DNA of 64,000 nucleotides, taken from Symsagittifera roscoffensis (lineage: Eukaryota; Xenacoelomorpha; Acoela; Convolutidae). The DNA lies in the NCBI RefSeq assembly GCF_963678635.1, contig NC_087063.1, forward strand, positions 82,631,574 to 82,695,573, written 5' to 3'. Both the position numbers and the translations under genes were made by a program. The notes under the pieces were generated by a model, which ran no database searches, was not told where the DNA came from, and was given only the letters and a program-made list of their open reading frames with translations. Shown piece by piece: positions 49,301 to 51,956 of this stretch (position 1 is the first letter of the stretch; every line of letters begins with the position of its first letter).

Positions 49301-49802
49301 ATCATGGGCGGATCATCGTCTTCATATTTTTTTAGACCTCAAGATCACCAGCCACAGACCTAAGCCAAGATGTTAATTTTTAAGTTTGACTAAACTATGC
49401 TGGCTATCATAGAAAAGCTCATCTTATATAATGCAGCGCACAAGCCATTTAACCAGCAAACATGACTTCTGGGCACCACAACGCTACGGCACAAAGCTAT
49501 AAAAAAAAACAAGTTCGAGTTCTAGAAAACTTACATCCCATTGTGTCATCAAGCACGAGGACGGATCCCGACAGGTCCACAGAAAGGGATCCCATCATCT
49601 TCTCAGTGGAGTCTGACCTATTCAGATTCGACGACTGGTTCAGAACGTCTTCAGCCGACTGACTCTCACTCTTTGGTTTCACCTGTCCCGAATTTTCATC
49701 GGTGCCGAAATCAGAAACGAATTCCACATCCGGAGAAAACTTTATTGACGGTTGCTTTGAAAACGGAATACCAGGGCCAATTAATGGCGTCCGAACTTCC
49801 AT
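1198..49802 (-). CDS. Giant Sec14-spectrin-Ig gene (SESTD1/CCDC141/titin-like), 3' end outside window
   Basis: Thirty-one exons join in a single frame from an ATG at 49802 (in-frame TAA five codons upstream) to a donor at 1198, giving 2,691 codons with no stop. Domains: low-complexity N-terminus (aa 1-100), Sec14/CRAL-TRIO (about 105-305), spectrin-type coiled-coil helices (about 320-1890), Pro-rich linker (about 1886-1955), then seven I-set Ig domains and part of an eighth. The Sec14 region resembles SESTD1 (GFTVIVD, VSAKKL, LGG.V.Y.H...W.NNR). Spectrin repeats followed by Ig resemble CCDC141 and the Ig array resembles titin. By family knowledge it would be a cytoplasmic lipid-binding/scaffold protein of muscle or cortex; that role is inference. 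Introns in the spectrin part are nearly all phase 0, and those at Ig borders are phase 1. Intron 4 hosts a BIVM gene on the other strand. Kalirin/Trio was considered, but no DH-PH follows the spectrin repeats here. Confidence 0.88.
1660..2140 (-). CDS. Giant gene exon 30: end of Ig6 and complete Ig7
   Basis: Phase 0 in, phase 1 out. VAWYKDRKTRLKPGPD and DSGLYTLFVKNKFGE end Ig6. Ig7 runs from APEFVVGLHEVVAKEGES through FECVVKG, VSWFLNGEKL and DDTGPLTATATNSAG. Confidence 0.92.
2552..2806 (-). CDS. Giant gene exon 29: end of Ig5, start of Ig6
   Basis: Phase 0 on both sides. LKETQYADRGTYKAVASNSEG finishes Ig5. PHAPKIEKHMETQLYAQEGD and VTIECEVTAKP begin Ig6. Donor GTTAGT. Confidence 0.9.
3075..3229 (-). 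CDS. Giant gene exon 28: first half of Ig5
   Basis: Phase 1 in, phase 0 out. KPFFEVPIKDVSCKE, FNCTVSGDPKPTVQWLHNGE. Confidence 0.9.
3810..4100 (-). CDS. Giant gene exon 27: complete Ig4
   Basis: Phase 1 on both sides, a one-exon Ig module. PPKFVKKPQDKEVQEGKSVE, FNCKVTG, VKWVNKEGEEI, EDDGRVICKATNKMG. It is the only Ig here that keeps both canonical cysteines. Confidence 0.92.
4476..4801. mobile_element. hAT-type MITE, family 1, copy a
   Basis: Degenerate ends of the CAGGGGCGGATCTAGG type with 8-bp target duplication GGTACAGA (4468-4475, 4802-4809). The GC-rich left end carries a 12-15 base G tract. Confidence 0.75.
4811..4880 (-). repeat. tRNA-like sequence (SINE remnant)
   Basis: Minus strand reads GTGGTCGAGAGGGTAAGG (A-box like) and GGGTTCGATGC (B-box like). 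It starts 18 bases after the exon 26 donor and abuts the MITE at 4476-4801. Stems are imperfect, so it is not called a working tRNA. Confidence 0.55.
4898..5051 (-). CDS. Giant gene exon 26: second half of Ig3
   Basis: Phase 0 in, phase 1 out (donor GTATGC). MAKFDCDIQHVGEMCALVL, then DDEGKYTVVATNEHG, the titin-like F-G strands. Confidence 0.9.
5052..8091. other. Intron 25, about 3 kb
   Basis: AT-rich, with a 13-base C run near 5100 and a family A type end segment at 6410-6490 (GTTGTTAACCCGGAAAAAAG). No exon or other feature seen. Confidence 0.6.
8092..8522 (-). CDS. Giant gene exon 25: Ig2 and first half of Ig3
   Basis: Phase 1 in, phase 0 out. Ig2 runs from PPTIYKVPEL to CKVTVAG with VVWYRNGREI and GDAGDYSVCATND. 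Ig3 starts PPKFLTPLADAEVEDGKPF with VVKWFRGKK. Neither has the canonical B/F cysteine pair. Confidence 0.9.
8523..10443. other. Introns 23 and 24 around exon 24
   Basis: AT-rich. A family A type end segment (TTGTTAACCAGGAAAAATC) lies at about 10225. Nothing else recognised. Confidence 0.5.
8903..9121 (-). CDS. Giant gene exon 24: rest of Ig1
   Basis: Phase 1 on both sides. I-set Ig: VFKCLVIG (B-strand Cys), IRVSWQKDG (core Trp), DDTGTITVVAEN (D-x-G motif; the F-strand Cys is replaced by Val, as in many intracellular muscle Igs). Confidence 0.9.
10444..10707 (-). CDS. Giant gene exon 23: Pro-rich linker, coil and start of Ig1
   Basis: Phase 1 on both sides. PPPKYLDNLITRKNELQ and a charged helix, then a Gly/Ser/Pro linker (PTVPPKTPPRIISG) and DVTLPKGKSA, the A-B strands of Ig1. 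It bridges the spectrin and Ig parts, so the two are on one transcript if both flanking junctions hold. Confidence 0.87.
11136..11496 (-). CDS. Giant gene exon 22: last spectrin-type repeat
   Basis: Phase 0 in, phase 1 out (donor GTCAGT). NFERKDIEPFLESMHASSS, then helices LIKKHKSLLELAREYHILL and VNKLSRDLDNCESRVDKHF. This exon begins the run of phase-1 introns of the Ig part. Confidence 0.87.
11788..11851 (-). repeat. tRNA-like sequence (SINE remnant)
   Basis: Minus strand: TTTGGCCGAGTGGGTAAGG and GGGTTCGAATCCCAC, a good B box with T-arm. It starts about 25 bases after the exon 21 donor. Confidence 0.55.
11876..11998 (-). CDS. Giant gene exon 21: spectrin repeat helices
   Basis: Phase 0 on both sides, 41 codons: ILQCIDQFRNELGDMEGVYG then LLQIIKNFELWLQDLN. 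Found from its splice sites (acceptor TTGTGTAG, donor GTGAGT) and its fit between exons 20 and 22. Confidence 0.85.
12104..12250. repeat. Solo arm of the TTCCGACCATTGAAAA element
   Basis: It shares TGTTCCGACCATTGAAAATG and the following GCATTCGG(C/G)TGT block with the arms of the element at 29997-31117. No partner arm nearby. Confidence 0.5.
12363..12509 (-). CDS. Giant gene exon 20: spectrin repeat helices
   Basis: Phase 0 on both sides, 49 codons. LAQPAKKETKAILADLELDH then WLQWCDQISEELQSR. Donor GTTAGT. Confidence 0.85.
13137..13275. mobile_element. hAT-type MITE, family 1, copy b (internally deleted)
   Basis: Both ends intact (CAGGGATGGATCTAAG...) but only 139 bp. Perfect 8-bp duplication GGATCATG at 13129-13136 and 13276-13283. 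Confidence 0.85.
13664..13727 (-). repeat. tRNA-like sequence (SINE remnant)
   Basis: Minus strand: AGTGAAGTGGATAAGGTC and GGGGTTCGAGGCTCACC, closely like the copy at 34310-34395. It starts about 10 bases after the exon 19 donor. Confidence 0.55.
13737..13886 (-). CDS. Giant gene exon 19: spectrin repeat helices
   Basis: Phase 0 on both sides, 50 codons: VEKAKCSVDDEEIVGKVLEV then EKEEKLYDGTVKSGHQFM. A tRNA-like repeat starts about 12 bases past its donor. Confidence 0.85.
14553..15252. mobile_element. Hairpin-ended element, family B, with tRNA-like module
   Basis: It starts ACACAGAAGCGAAAC...GCTTCGCAAACACTAGCG, carries an antisense tRNA-like stretch at about 14690-14800, and ends with AATACACTAAGCTGACGCTA. 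The second half also shares a block with 27690-27895 and 58560-58765. Confidence 0.6.
15373..15600 (-). repeat. Two tRNA-like sequences in tandem
   Basis: B-box-like GGGTTCGAGTCTC (15373-15450) and GGGGTTCGATTCCC (15520-15600) on the minus strand, each with a degenerate A box. SINE remnants. Confidence 0.5.
15616..16174. mobile_element. Hairpin-ended element, family C
   Basis: ACACAGAGGCAAAATTGCAC start, CATACACAAGCAAAA, minus-strand tRNA-like block (15898-15962, B box GGTTCGAACC), end ACACAAGCTTTGCTTGTGTA. Closely matched by 63185-63714. Confidence 0.7.
16345..16614 (-). CDS. Giant gene exon 18: spectrin repeat helices
   Basis: Phase 0 on both sides, 90 codons. RVTSEVERWLKMSEML, then a Lys/Ser-rich insert (ARKKSSGSP), then helices with HKSYQTKMELYDLHL. 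The insert is probably a loop between repeats. Confidence 0.87.
17064..17192 (-). CDS. Giant gene exon 17: spectrin repeat helices
   Basis: Phase 0 on both sides, 43 codons. It starts SLSWMVEIQKRLF (helix A, Trp) and ends DRLAEIKITYK. Confidence 0.85.
17866..18045 (-). CDS. Giant gene exon 16: spectrin repeat helices
   Basis: Phase 0 on both sides, 60 codons. Helix VQKQLELFEERRRIINDLWD, followed by IHSQWDMFKQDANK. Confidence 0.87.
18405..18556. repeat. Small inverted repeat
   Basis: ACAGATTTCGTCCCA at about 18470 is inverted as TGGGACGAAATCTGT at about 18532, with further partial copies of GATTTGGTCCCA. It lies in intron 15 and looks like a tiny MITE. Confidence 0.5.
18592..18768 (-). CDS. 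Giant gene exon 15: spectrin repeat helices
   Basis: Phase 0 on both sides, 59 codons: MVNLMDTLEELLKLDNWN then RIWLDKFRQMNEVYESV. Donor GTTAGT. Confidence 0.85.
18955..19354 (-). CDS. Giant gene exon 14: spectrin repeats
   Basis: Phase 2 in, phase 0 out. It covers CSHLSSICSEIRKD, VVTTWLVNIGLDLLNRRK and VEELKQRWRTLAMFTEQRI. The true start lies upstream of the first Met and was fixed by acceptor and phase. Confidence 0.87.
19555..20090 (-). CDS. Giant gene exon 13: spectrin repeats
   Basis: Phase 0 in, phase 2 out. It starts ITNWFLTVG, a helix A with Trp as in CCDC141-type repeats, followed by long charged helices (IESRRKRLMLTIDFWNCA). Confidence 0.9.
20357..20758. mobile_element. hAT-type MITE, family 1, copy c
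   Basis: 402 bp, inverted relative to the copy at 34518. Perfect 8-bp duplication CCTAAATA (20349-20356, 20759-20766). Confidence 0.85.
20855..21400 (-). CDS. Giant gene exon 12: spectrin repeats
   Basis: Phase 0 on both sides, 182 codons, the longest exon. It starts NRREEIREVLRKAD and contains helices WKELMMRMEERRILLELV and FWLQRKIRLEQSLLIFQLD, typical spectrin B and C helices. Donor GTGAGC. Confidence 0.9.
21747..21869 (-). CDS. Giant gene exon 11: spectrin repeat helices
   Basis: Phase 0 on both sides, 41 codons: ACDWVRIRITEMVPAML then LDLYEVHQQFMEKIE. Conserved Trp in the first helix. Confidence 0.85.
22443..23084. mobile_element. Hairpin-ended element, family A
   Basis: It begins ACACAGAGGCGAAGC with a GCGAAGC/GCTTTGC hairpin, has an internal ACAAAGCCGACAATTTTTGA block, and ends in the CGCTTGCTAATCGC type hairpin. 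Related copies at 39703, 55349 and 60772. Confidence 0.6.
23268..23345 (-). repeat. tRNA-like sequence (SINE remnant)
   Basis: Minus strand: CTGGCGTAGAGGTAACACG and GGTTAGAATCC. Confidence 0.45.
24033..24149 (-). CDS. Possible optional exon between exons 10 and 11
   Basis: An open, locally GC-richer segment ends at a good donor (GTAACT) in phase 0. An acceptor CAG at 24150-24152 starts it in phase 0; GAG at 24171-24173 would add seven codons. The peptide (GEPLATTVGTIAIG, RHRIVLAILRAPTE) is not spectrin-like. Exons 10 and 11 also join well without it, so it would be a skippable cassette. The polypyrimidine tract is poor. It may be a false exon. Confidence 0.35.
25610..25770. repeat. Cluster of ATCGATTATAAT palindromic motifs
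   Basis: Within about 150 bases, ATCGATTATA occurs three times and GGATTATAATCC/ATGGATTATAATCC-type inverted versions several times. It lies in intron 10. Confidence 0.6.
25915..26035. repeat. C-tract cluster
   Basis: CAGTTTACCCC-type units repeat five times with C runs up to 13-14 bases. It lies about 45 bases past the donor of exon 10 (minus strand: G tracts). Confidence 0.7.
26077..26224 (-). CDS. Giant gene exon 10: spectrin repeat helices
   Basis: Phase 2 in, phase 0 out (donor GTGAGT). The helix runs through NEEVLKLRSQLDSLTEMKNF and ends SFFQVMIE, which joins ACDWVRIRITE of the next constitutive exon. Confidence 0.85.
26450..26832 (-). CDS. Giant gene exon 9: spectrin repeat helices
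   Basis: Phase 0 in, phase 2 out (donor GTGAGG). It encodes more than one repeat's worth of helix (EGMEQVLRISVIRSDLKLS, WKLVEKLFKELKDV). Confidence 0.85.
26833..28557. other. Intron 8
   Basis: AT-rich, with the dispersed repeat at 27690-27895 and many homopolymer A/T runs. No exon seen. Confidence 0.5.
27690..27895. repeat. Dispersed repeat shared by three introns or spacers
   Basis: A block with AAATGCATCAGCTGTGTTAAC, then AATGTCGAAGCGCATGCTAT and GAAAGTTCGTACTAATACAC, is matched at 15010-15250 and 58560-58765. It looks like a family B tail. Confidence 0.55.
28558..29016 (-). CDS. Giant gene exon 8: spectrin repeat helices
   Basis: Phase 0 on both sides, 153 codons. Amphipathic helices throughout (VQSALQKLENACKED, LWKTRITQYLDLLGLEDS). 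No other domain seen. About 2.8 kb of repeat-rich intron lies upstream. Confidence 0.85.
29997..31117. mobile_element. Long inverted-repeat element
   Basis: Two arms of about 280 bases are diverged inverted copies (CCGACCATTTGAAAAATG... and ...TTTTCAATGGTCGGAACA), around a ~550-base centre with a 63-codon open frame of no recognised family. A further fragment of one arm lies at 12104-12170. Confidence 0.6.
31812..32000 (-). CDS. Giant gene exon 7: spectrin repeat helices
   Basis: Phase 0 on both sides, 63 codons. Helical segment KYFEWYEKMTSQCEQLKREG, then a helix ending LLHTTLQFHKQKK, like LLQAALEFHG of SESTD1. The donor GTCAGT is non-ideal but recurs in this gene. Confidence 0.85.
32550..32675 (-). 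CDS. Giant gene exon 6: spectrin repeat helices
   Basis: Phase 0 on both sides, 42 codons. It starts FIDWSRNEGGRLF, a spectrin helix A with its conserved Trp, and continues into helix B. The junction VMK-FIDW matches the VVNWLEGPG region of SESTD1. Confidence 0.85.
32970..33244 (-). CDS. Giant gene exon 5: linker into first spectrin repeat
   Basis: Phase 1 in (acceptor TTTCAG), phase 0 out. A Pro/Asp-rich stretch (VNLPDPKSLHTY), a Ser/Gly-rich linker, then a helix ending LEQLIQDVMK, aligned in character with LEEIQQKVMQ of SESTD1. Confidence 0.85.
33309..33657. mobile_element. hAT-type MITE, family 1, copy d (left end lost)
   Basis: Internal sequence and right end (CTCGAGAAAATGCTAGACCC) match the family. 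The left inverted repeat is missing and no target duplication was found. It sits about 65 bases from exon 5. Confidence 0.65.
34100..34236 (+). CDS. BIVM: BIVM exon 1
   Basis: ATG at 34100 directly after TAATAA in frame. Lys/Ser/Thr-rich, 45 codons plus two bases; donor GTCAAT. The frame stays open past this donor, but the donor's phase matches exon 2 exactly, which favours splicing here. Confidence 0.65.
34100..37663 (+). CDS. BIVM: BIVM homologue, complete, five exons, nested in intron 4 of the giant gene
   Basis: Exons 34100-34236, 35297-35502, 35907-36530, 36934-37070 and 37511-37663 join in frame to 418 codons plus TGA. Two in-frame TAA codons sit just before the ATG, and AATAAA follows the stop by about 20 bases. 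The N-terminal ~180 residues are basic and Ser-rich. The conserved core matches remembered human BIVM in order: ISCWNYLFS, LVQWIFTLNDKF, FYKPVGRN, FIYHAH..L.PVGYQ, WVDIITDL, NSHCIIAFQ. BIVM is a widespread animal gene of unknown biochemical role, expressed broadly in vertebrates. Human CGIS, just before the ISCWN block, is replaced here by QTLA, and a His in the YH...PIG block is also absent. Confidence 0.88.
34310..34395 (+). repeat. tRNA-like sequence (SINE remnant)
   Basis: CTTAAGTGGTTAAGGTC (A-box like) and GGTTCGAGGCCCACC (B box). It lies about 75 bases after BIVM exon 1 and falls in the open frame beyond that exon. Confidence 0.5.
34518..34932. mobile_element. hAT-type MITE, family 1, copy e (best preserved)
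   Basis: 415 bp, ends CAGGGGCGGATCTAGG and its inverted copy, perfect 8-bp duplication ATGTCGGT (34510-34517, 34933-34940). Non-coding. It lies in BIVM intron 1. Confidence 0.9.
35297..35502 (+). CDS. BIVM: BIVM exon 2
   Basis: Acceptor CAATAG, phase 2 in, phase 1 out (donor GTGGGA). Hydrophilic, Gln/Ser/His/Lys-rich: QRSVDLTDGSNVYTMQQ, then KKKAHHRSSHQLYSQTE. No domain; a disordered N-terminus like that of human BIVM. Confidence 0.7.
35907..36530 (+). CDS. BIVM: BIVM exon 3: conserved core
   Basis: Acceptor TTTGTTTAAG, phase 1 on both sides, strong donor GTAAGT. It carries NSIENLSQ, TISCWNYLFS, LVQWIFTLNDKFG, FMFYKPVGRNS and LFIYHAHDALLIPVGYQ, the most conserved part of BIVM. Confidence 0.9.
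36934..37070 (+). CDS. BIVM: BIVM exon 4
   Basis: Acceptor CCTTTAG, phase 1 in, phase 0 out. It encodes GRNEEVTVVVMFDP and IPWVDIITDLECQLPYYYD, equivalent to WADIVTDLNTQNPEYLD in human BIVM. Confidence 0.9.
37511..37663 (+). CDS. BIVM: BIVM exon 5, terminal
   Basis: Acceptor CTTTTTCAG, phase 0. SGNSHCIIAFQ matches GGNLHCIIAFQ of human BIVM. It then ends in a short Gln/Ser/Lys tail and TGA, much shorter than the vertebrate C-terminus. Confidence 0.88.
   Translation, partial: SKSQGLLVNSKASSGNSHCIIAFQDDTDSQFRVKLDQQSNKSKGTSNKYK
37684..37689 (+). terminator. BIVM polyadenylation signal
   Basis: Canonical AATAAA about 20 bases after the stop codon. Confidence 0.6.
38577..38802 (-). CDS. Giant gene exon 4: end of Sec14 domain
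   Basis: Phase 0 in, phase 1 out (donor GTAAGA). It encodes VSAKKLDKI...QLPSELGG..NYNHRMWINNR..FESF, the C-terminal Sec14 block. VSAxKL and the WxNxRxxFExF ending are closer to SESTD1 than to Trio/Kalirin. Intron 4, which follows, contains the BIVM gene. Confidence 0.88.
39703..40190. mobile_element. Hairpin-ended element, family A
   Basis: It has the GCGAAGCTT start, the AACAAAGCCGACAATTCTTG block, and the terminal GTTAAACAAGATAACCCG...CGCGAGCG segment. Non-coding. Confidence 0.55.
41072..42030. mobile_element. Hairpin-ended element, family B, split by a family A insertion
   Basis: Head and tRNA-like module at 41072-41255 and tail at about 41888-42030 both match the element at 59496-59860. 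The intervening ~630 bases start with a family A head (ACAGAGGCAAACCGGAG). Confidence 0.55.
42318..42675. mobile_element. Hairpin-ended element, family B
   Basis: Same order as the 59496 copy: GCGAAG hairpin, CAAACACTAGC, a tRNA-like block on the minus strand, then GAAAGTTCGTACTAAAACAC. Confidence 0.6.
42885..44195. repeat. Degenerate ~86-bp minisatellite
   Basis: About 15 diverged tandem units of the pattern AAGCAAGCTATTCAAGCTAT, GAAACTTTGAAATATTTCAA, GTTATTTCA, then AATCAGTTCGC. Spacing between unit starts is mostly 80-90 bases, sometimes about 130. It lies in intron 3 of the giant gene. Confidence 0.75.
44636..44940. mobile_element. Hairpin-ended element, family B, short
   Basis: GGCGAAGCTTCGCAAACACT start, minus-strand tRNA-like block with a CTCTTAATCT anticodon-loop-like stretch, end ACACACTTAGCTGTCACTAG. 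Confidence 0.6.
45130..45334 (-). CDS. Giant gene exon 3: Sec14/CRAL-TRIO core
   Basis: Phase 2 in, phase 0 out. It contains KGFTVIVDTRG, the signature Sec14 strand of the SESTD1/Trio group, then a helix and the strand LVFVKADDFLEKK, equivalent to VKPDEFWDKK of SESTD1. The donor was set at GTTAGT after Pro because this joins in frame to VQTVSAKKL of the next exon; a GTAAGC four bases further would break the frame. Confidence 0.85.
45556..45790 (-). CDS. Giant gene exon 2: start of Sec14/CRAL-TRIO domain
   Basis: Acceptor TTGTTCAG, phase 1 in and phase 2 out (donor GTGAGC). The second half reads SGCAIVTIP...LLETLMYFSSI, matching the first strand and helix of the SESTD1/Trio/Kalirin Sec14 domain (SGLILTIP in human SESTD1, from memory). 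Confidence 0.85.
45915..46385 (+). mobile_element. tRNA-headed SINE
   Basis: tRNA-like head (TTAGCGTAGTGGTAGGAC, then CACTCGATTCCCTGCC) followed by a ~400-base unique body ending in CTGAAATTACAAGTAATTTC. Unlike the hairpin-ended families, the tRNA part is at the 5' end, a classic SINE layout. Confidence 0.55.
47173..48203. mobile_element. Hairpin-ended element(s), family A, probably composite
   Basis: It starts ATACAGAGGCGAAGC and ends with GTTGTTTACCGGAAACGTC then CCCTTGCTTATTGCAAGGG. The length suggests two overlapping or nested copies. Confidence 0.45.
49535..49802 (-). CDS. Giant gene exon 1: N-terminal low-complexity segment
   Basis: Codons 1-89 plus one base. The start is the ATG at 49802, supported by an in-frame TAA just upstream and no splice acceptor between. 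The encoded segment is Ser/Asp/Glu-rich with no recognised domain. It ends at a strong donor (GTAAGT) in phase 1. Any 5' UTR exon was not identified. Confidence 0.7.
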
Positions 49803-51956
49803 TTTCTTCCTATCTTATAACTAGTTTAAATGGATATTCAGAATTGATTCTCTGAGATAAAGTGGCAAGTGATTTGATTCTTAAGTGAGTACCGGGGTTC
49901 GCAGAATAGTTTTCAGATGATGATCGATAAGCAGATTCTGGATTCGAGTGTTAGACCGAAAAGGTAAACATTAAATCCAACAATACGTTACAACTTTTTT
50001 AGAACCAAATTTAATGTCACTTTAATGTAAAGTAATTTAGCGCATTTTATACGCAAGTTTTGAAGTTTCACTTTCAAGTTAAATCAGACTACGTGTAGTT
50101 ATAACTAACCATCGTATACGCGTGACCAAGTTTACGTTGATGTTTTTTCAGAGACTGTAAGACTATATTTTTCTCTTTAGTGGGACGAACGCAGCATAAT
50201 GACTAAGCTTACCACTCAGCTGGCCTGCTCAAATGGCTCTTAACTGCAGTATGAACAGAATCATTCGACCGAAAAGATTTCTAGAGTTCGCCGCTAGGCT
50301 CTTTGATGAGGCGTTAACGCTTGGGGTGTTCAAGAAAGCCGAAGTAGAAAAGTTCCGAAGAAAATAAGTGTTCAAAATACCCTATTAAATTTGTGTCTTA
50401 ATTTATGAAAATTTTCCACGGAGTTTGATTTAACAAGATCCGAAAACTCACTACGCAAACCTACGCGATAGAACGGCAAAAAAGCAATAAGAAAGTTTTA
50501 TAAGCACTTTTATTTGTGAGTTGGATGAAAAAAGTTGTAACAAAACACTATGCTCGCTTGAGTATTGACGCGGAATTTTTGAGGGTTATTCTTTGTTAAG
50601 TTTGATGCAGTCACAACTACGTTGGATTTTTTCGCTGTTTTCTCTAGTTAGAGATTAAGTATCTAAAATTTAATCTTGCTTTAGTCTTTGTAAAACCATA
50701 TTTTTAAATAAACTTTTTGGCTTTTTAATACTTTTCCTTTTTCTGAACACTGTTGTACAAATTTAAATCTATCATTTAAATTTTCAGCTTTTTATTCAGT
50801 ACGCTAACTTTAGAACCTCTTTTACATTAACAACAGAAATAGTTCATCACGCCCGCATATGACTTTTTCGAACTCGTAGCTTTTTCGAATTTTTCCATTT
50901 GAGTCGTAAATACTCGACATAACTGTATCTATGCGCACTTGATTGTCCAGGGTGTAAGTACTGCAAAACAACTGCAAAATTAAATGTCGGGCTATAATTC
51001 AAAACGGGAGATTTTTTGTCAAAAGCACCGAAATATACGTCGGCCAGTCATTTGTCAGTTTTGAAAAATCTGAAGGAAATCGTTTTGACAATCATTTCAG
51101 TTTTAGACAGCCTAGAAGAATTTGGTGCTTCTGTCACGAGAATAACCCCCATTTAAAAGCTTAGAAACACCTCAAGAGTACATTATTTTCAATTATTCGA
51201 AGCTACGCAAAAAAACTTCACTTTTATATTTAAATTTCGAATACCCTTCGAATTTAAAAAATTCTGAAATTGAGCAAAACAATGAAACATAGTCATCAAA
51301 CAGTTGGAATTAAGTCAATGAACTCAAGTGAAACTAGAGATTATGAATCTTGTTCTGGGAAAAAAATGACGATGAAGCTCTTTGAATTTCAAAAACCTTA
51401 ACCTAGCCAAATTAGAACTAAAACTGGTGGATCAGTAAGTAACTTTTCAGTTCACTTCGAAAACTAAAAATCACTATCGAACCGAGTTCAAAATAAAACA
51501 AAGGTCAATCCGCCACAAAATTGAGCGAGATCAATTTTGAGGACTTTTTTGAAGAAAAAAAAACAAACGTTCGTTCATTGAAACTTTTAACAATTTTCAC
51601 ACAGCTGGACGTTGCTAAGATTTAATTTAAAAAAAGCAGGTAAGATTTGTAATAAAAGTGATTTACGGGAAAAATGAGGTCTTATTCACGCTAACAAGAC
51701 ACTTGCTCTCAATGTAATCACTTCGCACTTATCAGCTGGTCGAGGGATAAAATTTGAACAAATTCAAGTCGTTGATTTTGTCGCATATTTTCAACAGTTT
51801 GTATTAAACCATTATCATTTAATTGATGCTTAAGGACAGTCGAAGCAATAATTTTTGATACGAGCAGTCGAGTTTATGTTTGTTTTAGTTTTAATTCAAA
51901 CTAGCAATTAACGCACCTTCGGTGCTTCGAAATTTTTCGACAACTCATGAAAAACC

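Larger units (their letters stand above)
45791..49534. other. Intron 1, 3.7 kb
   Basis: SINE at 45915, family A element(s) at 47173, otherwise AT-rich. The region 48920-49070 has a block (ATATCTCGGAAACTAGAACG) related to the 168-bp satellite unit. Confidence 0.5.

Noticed and set aside
1198-49802. Trio/Kalirin identity for the giant gene
   Set aside because: Sec14 plus spectrin fits, but the next domains are multiple I-set Igs with no DH, PH or SH3 visible, and the Sec14 C-terminal block is closer to SESTD1. DH-PH beyond the left edge cannot be excluded.
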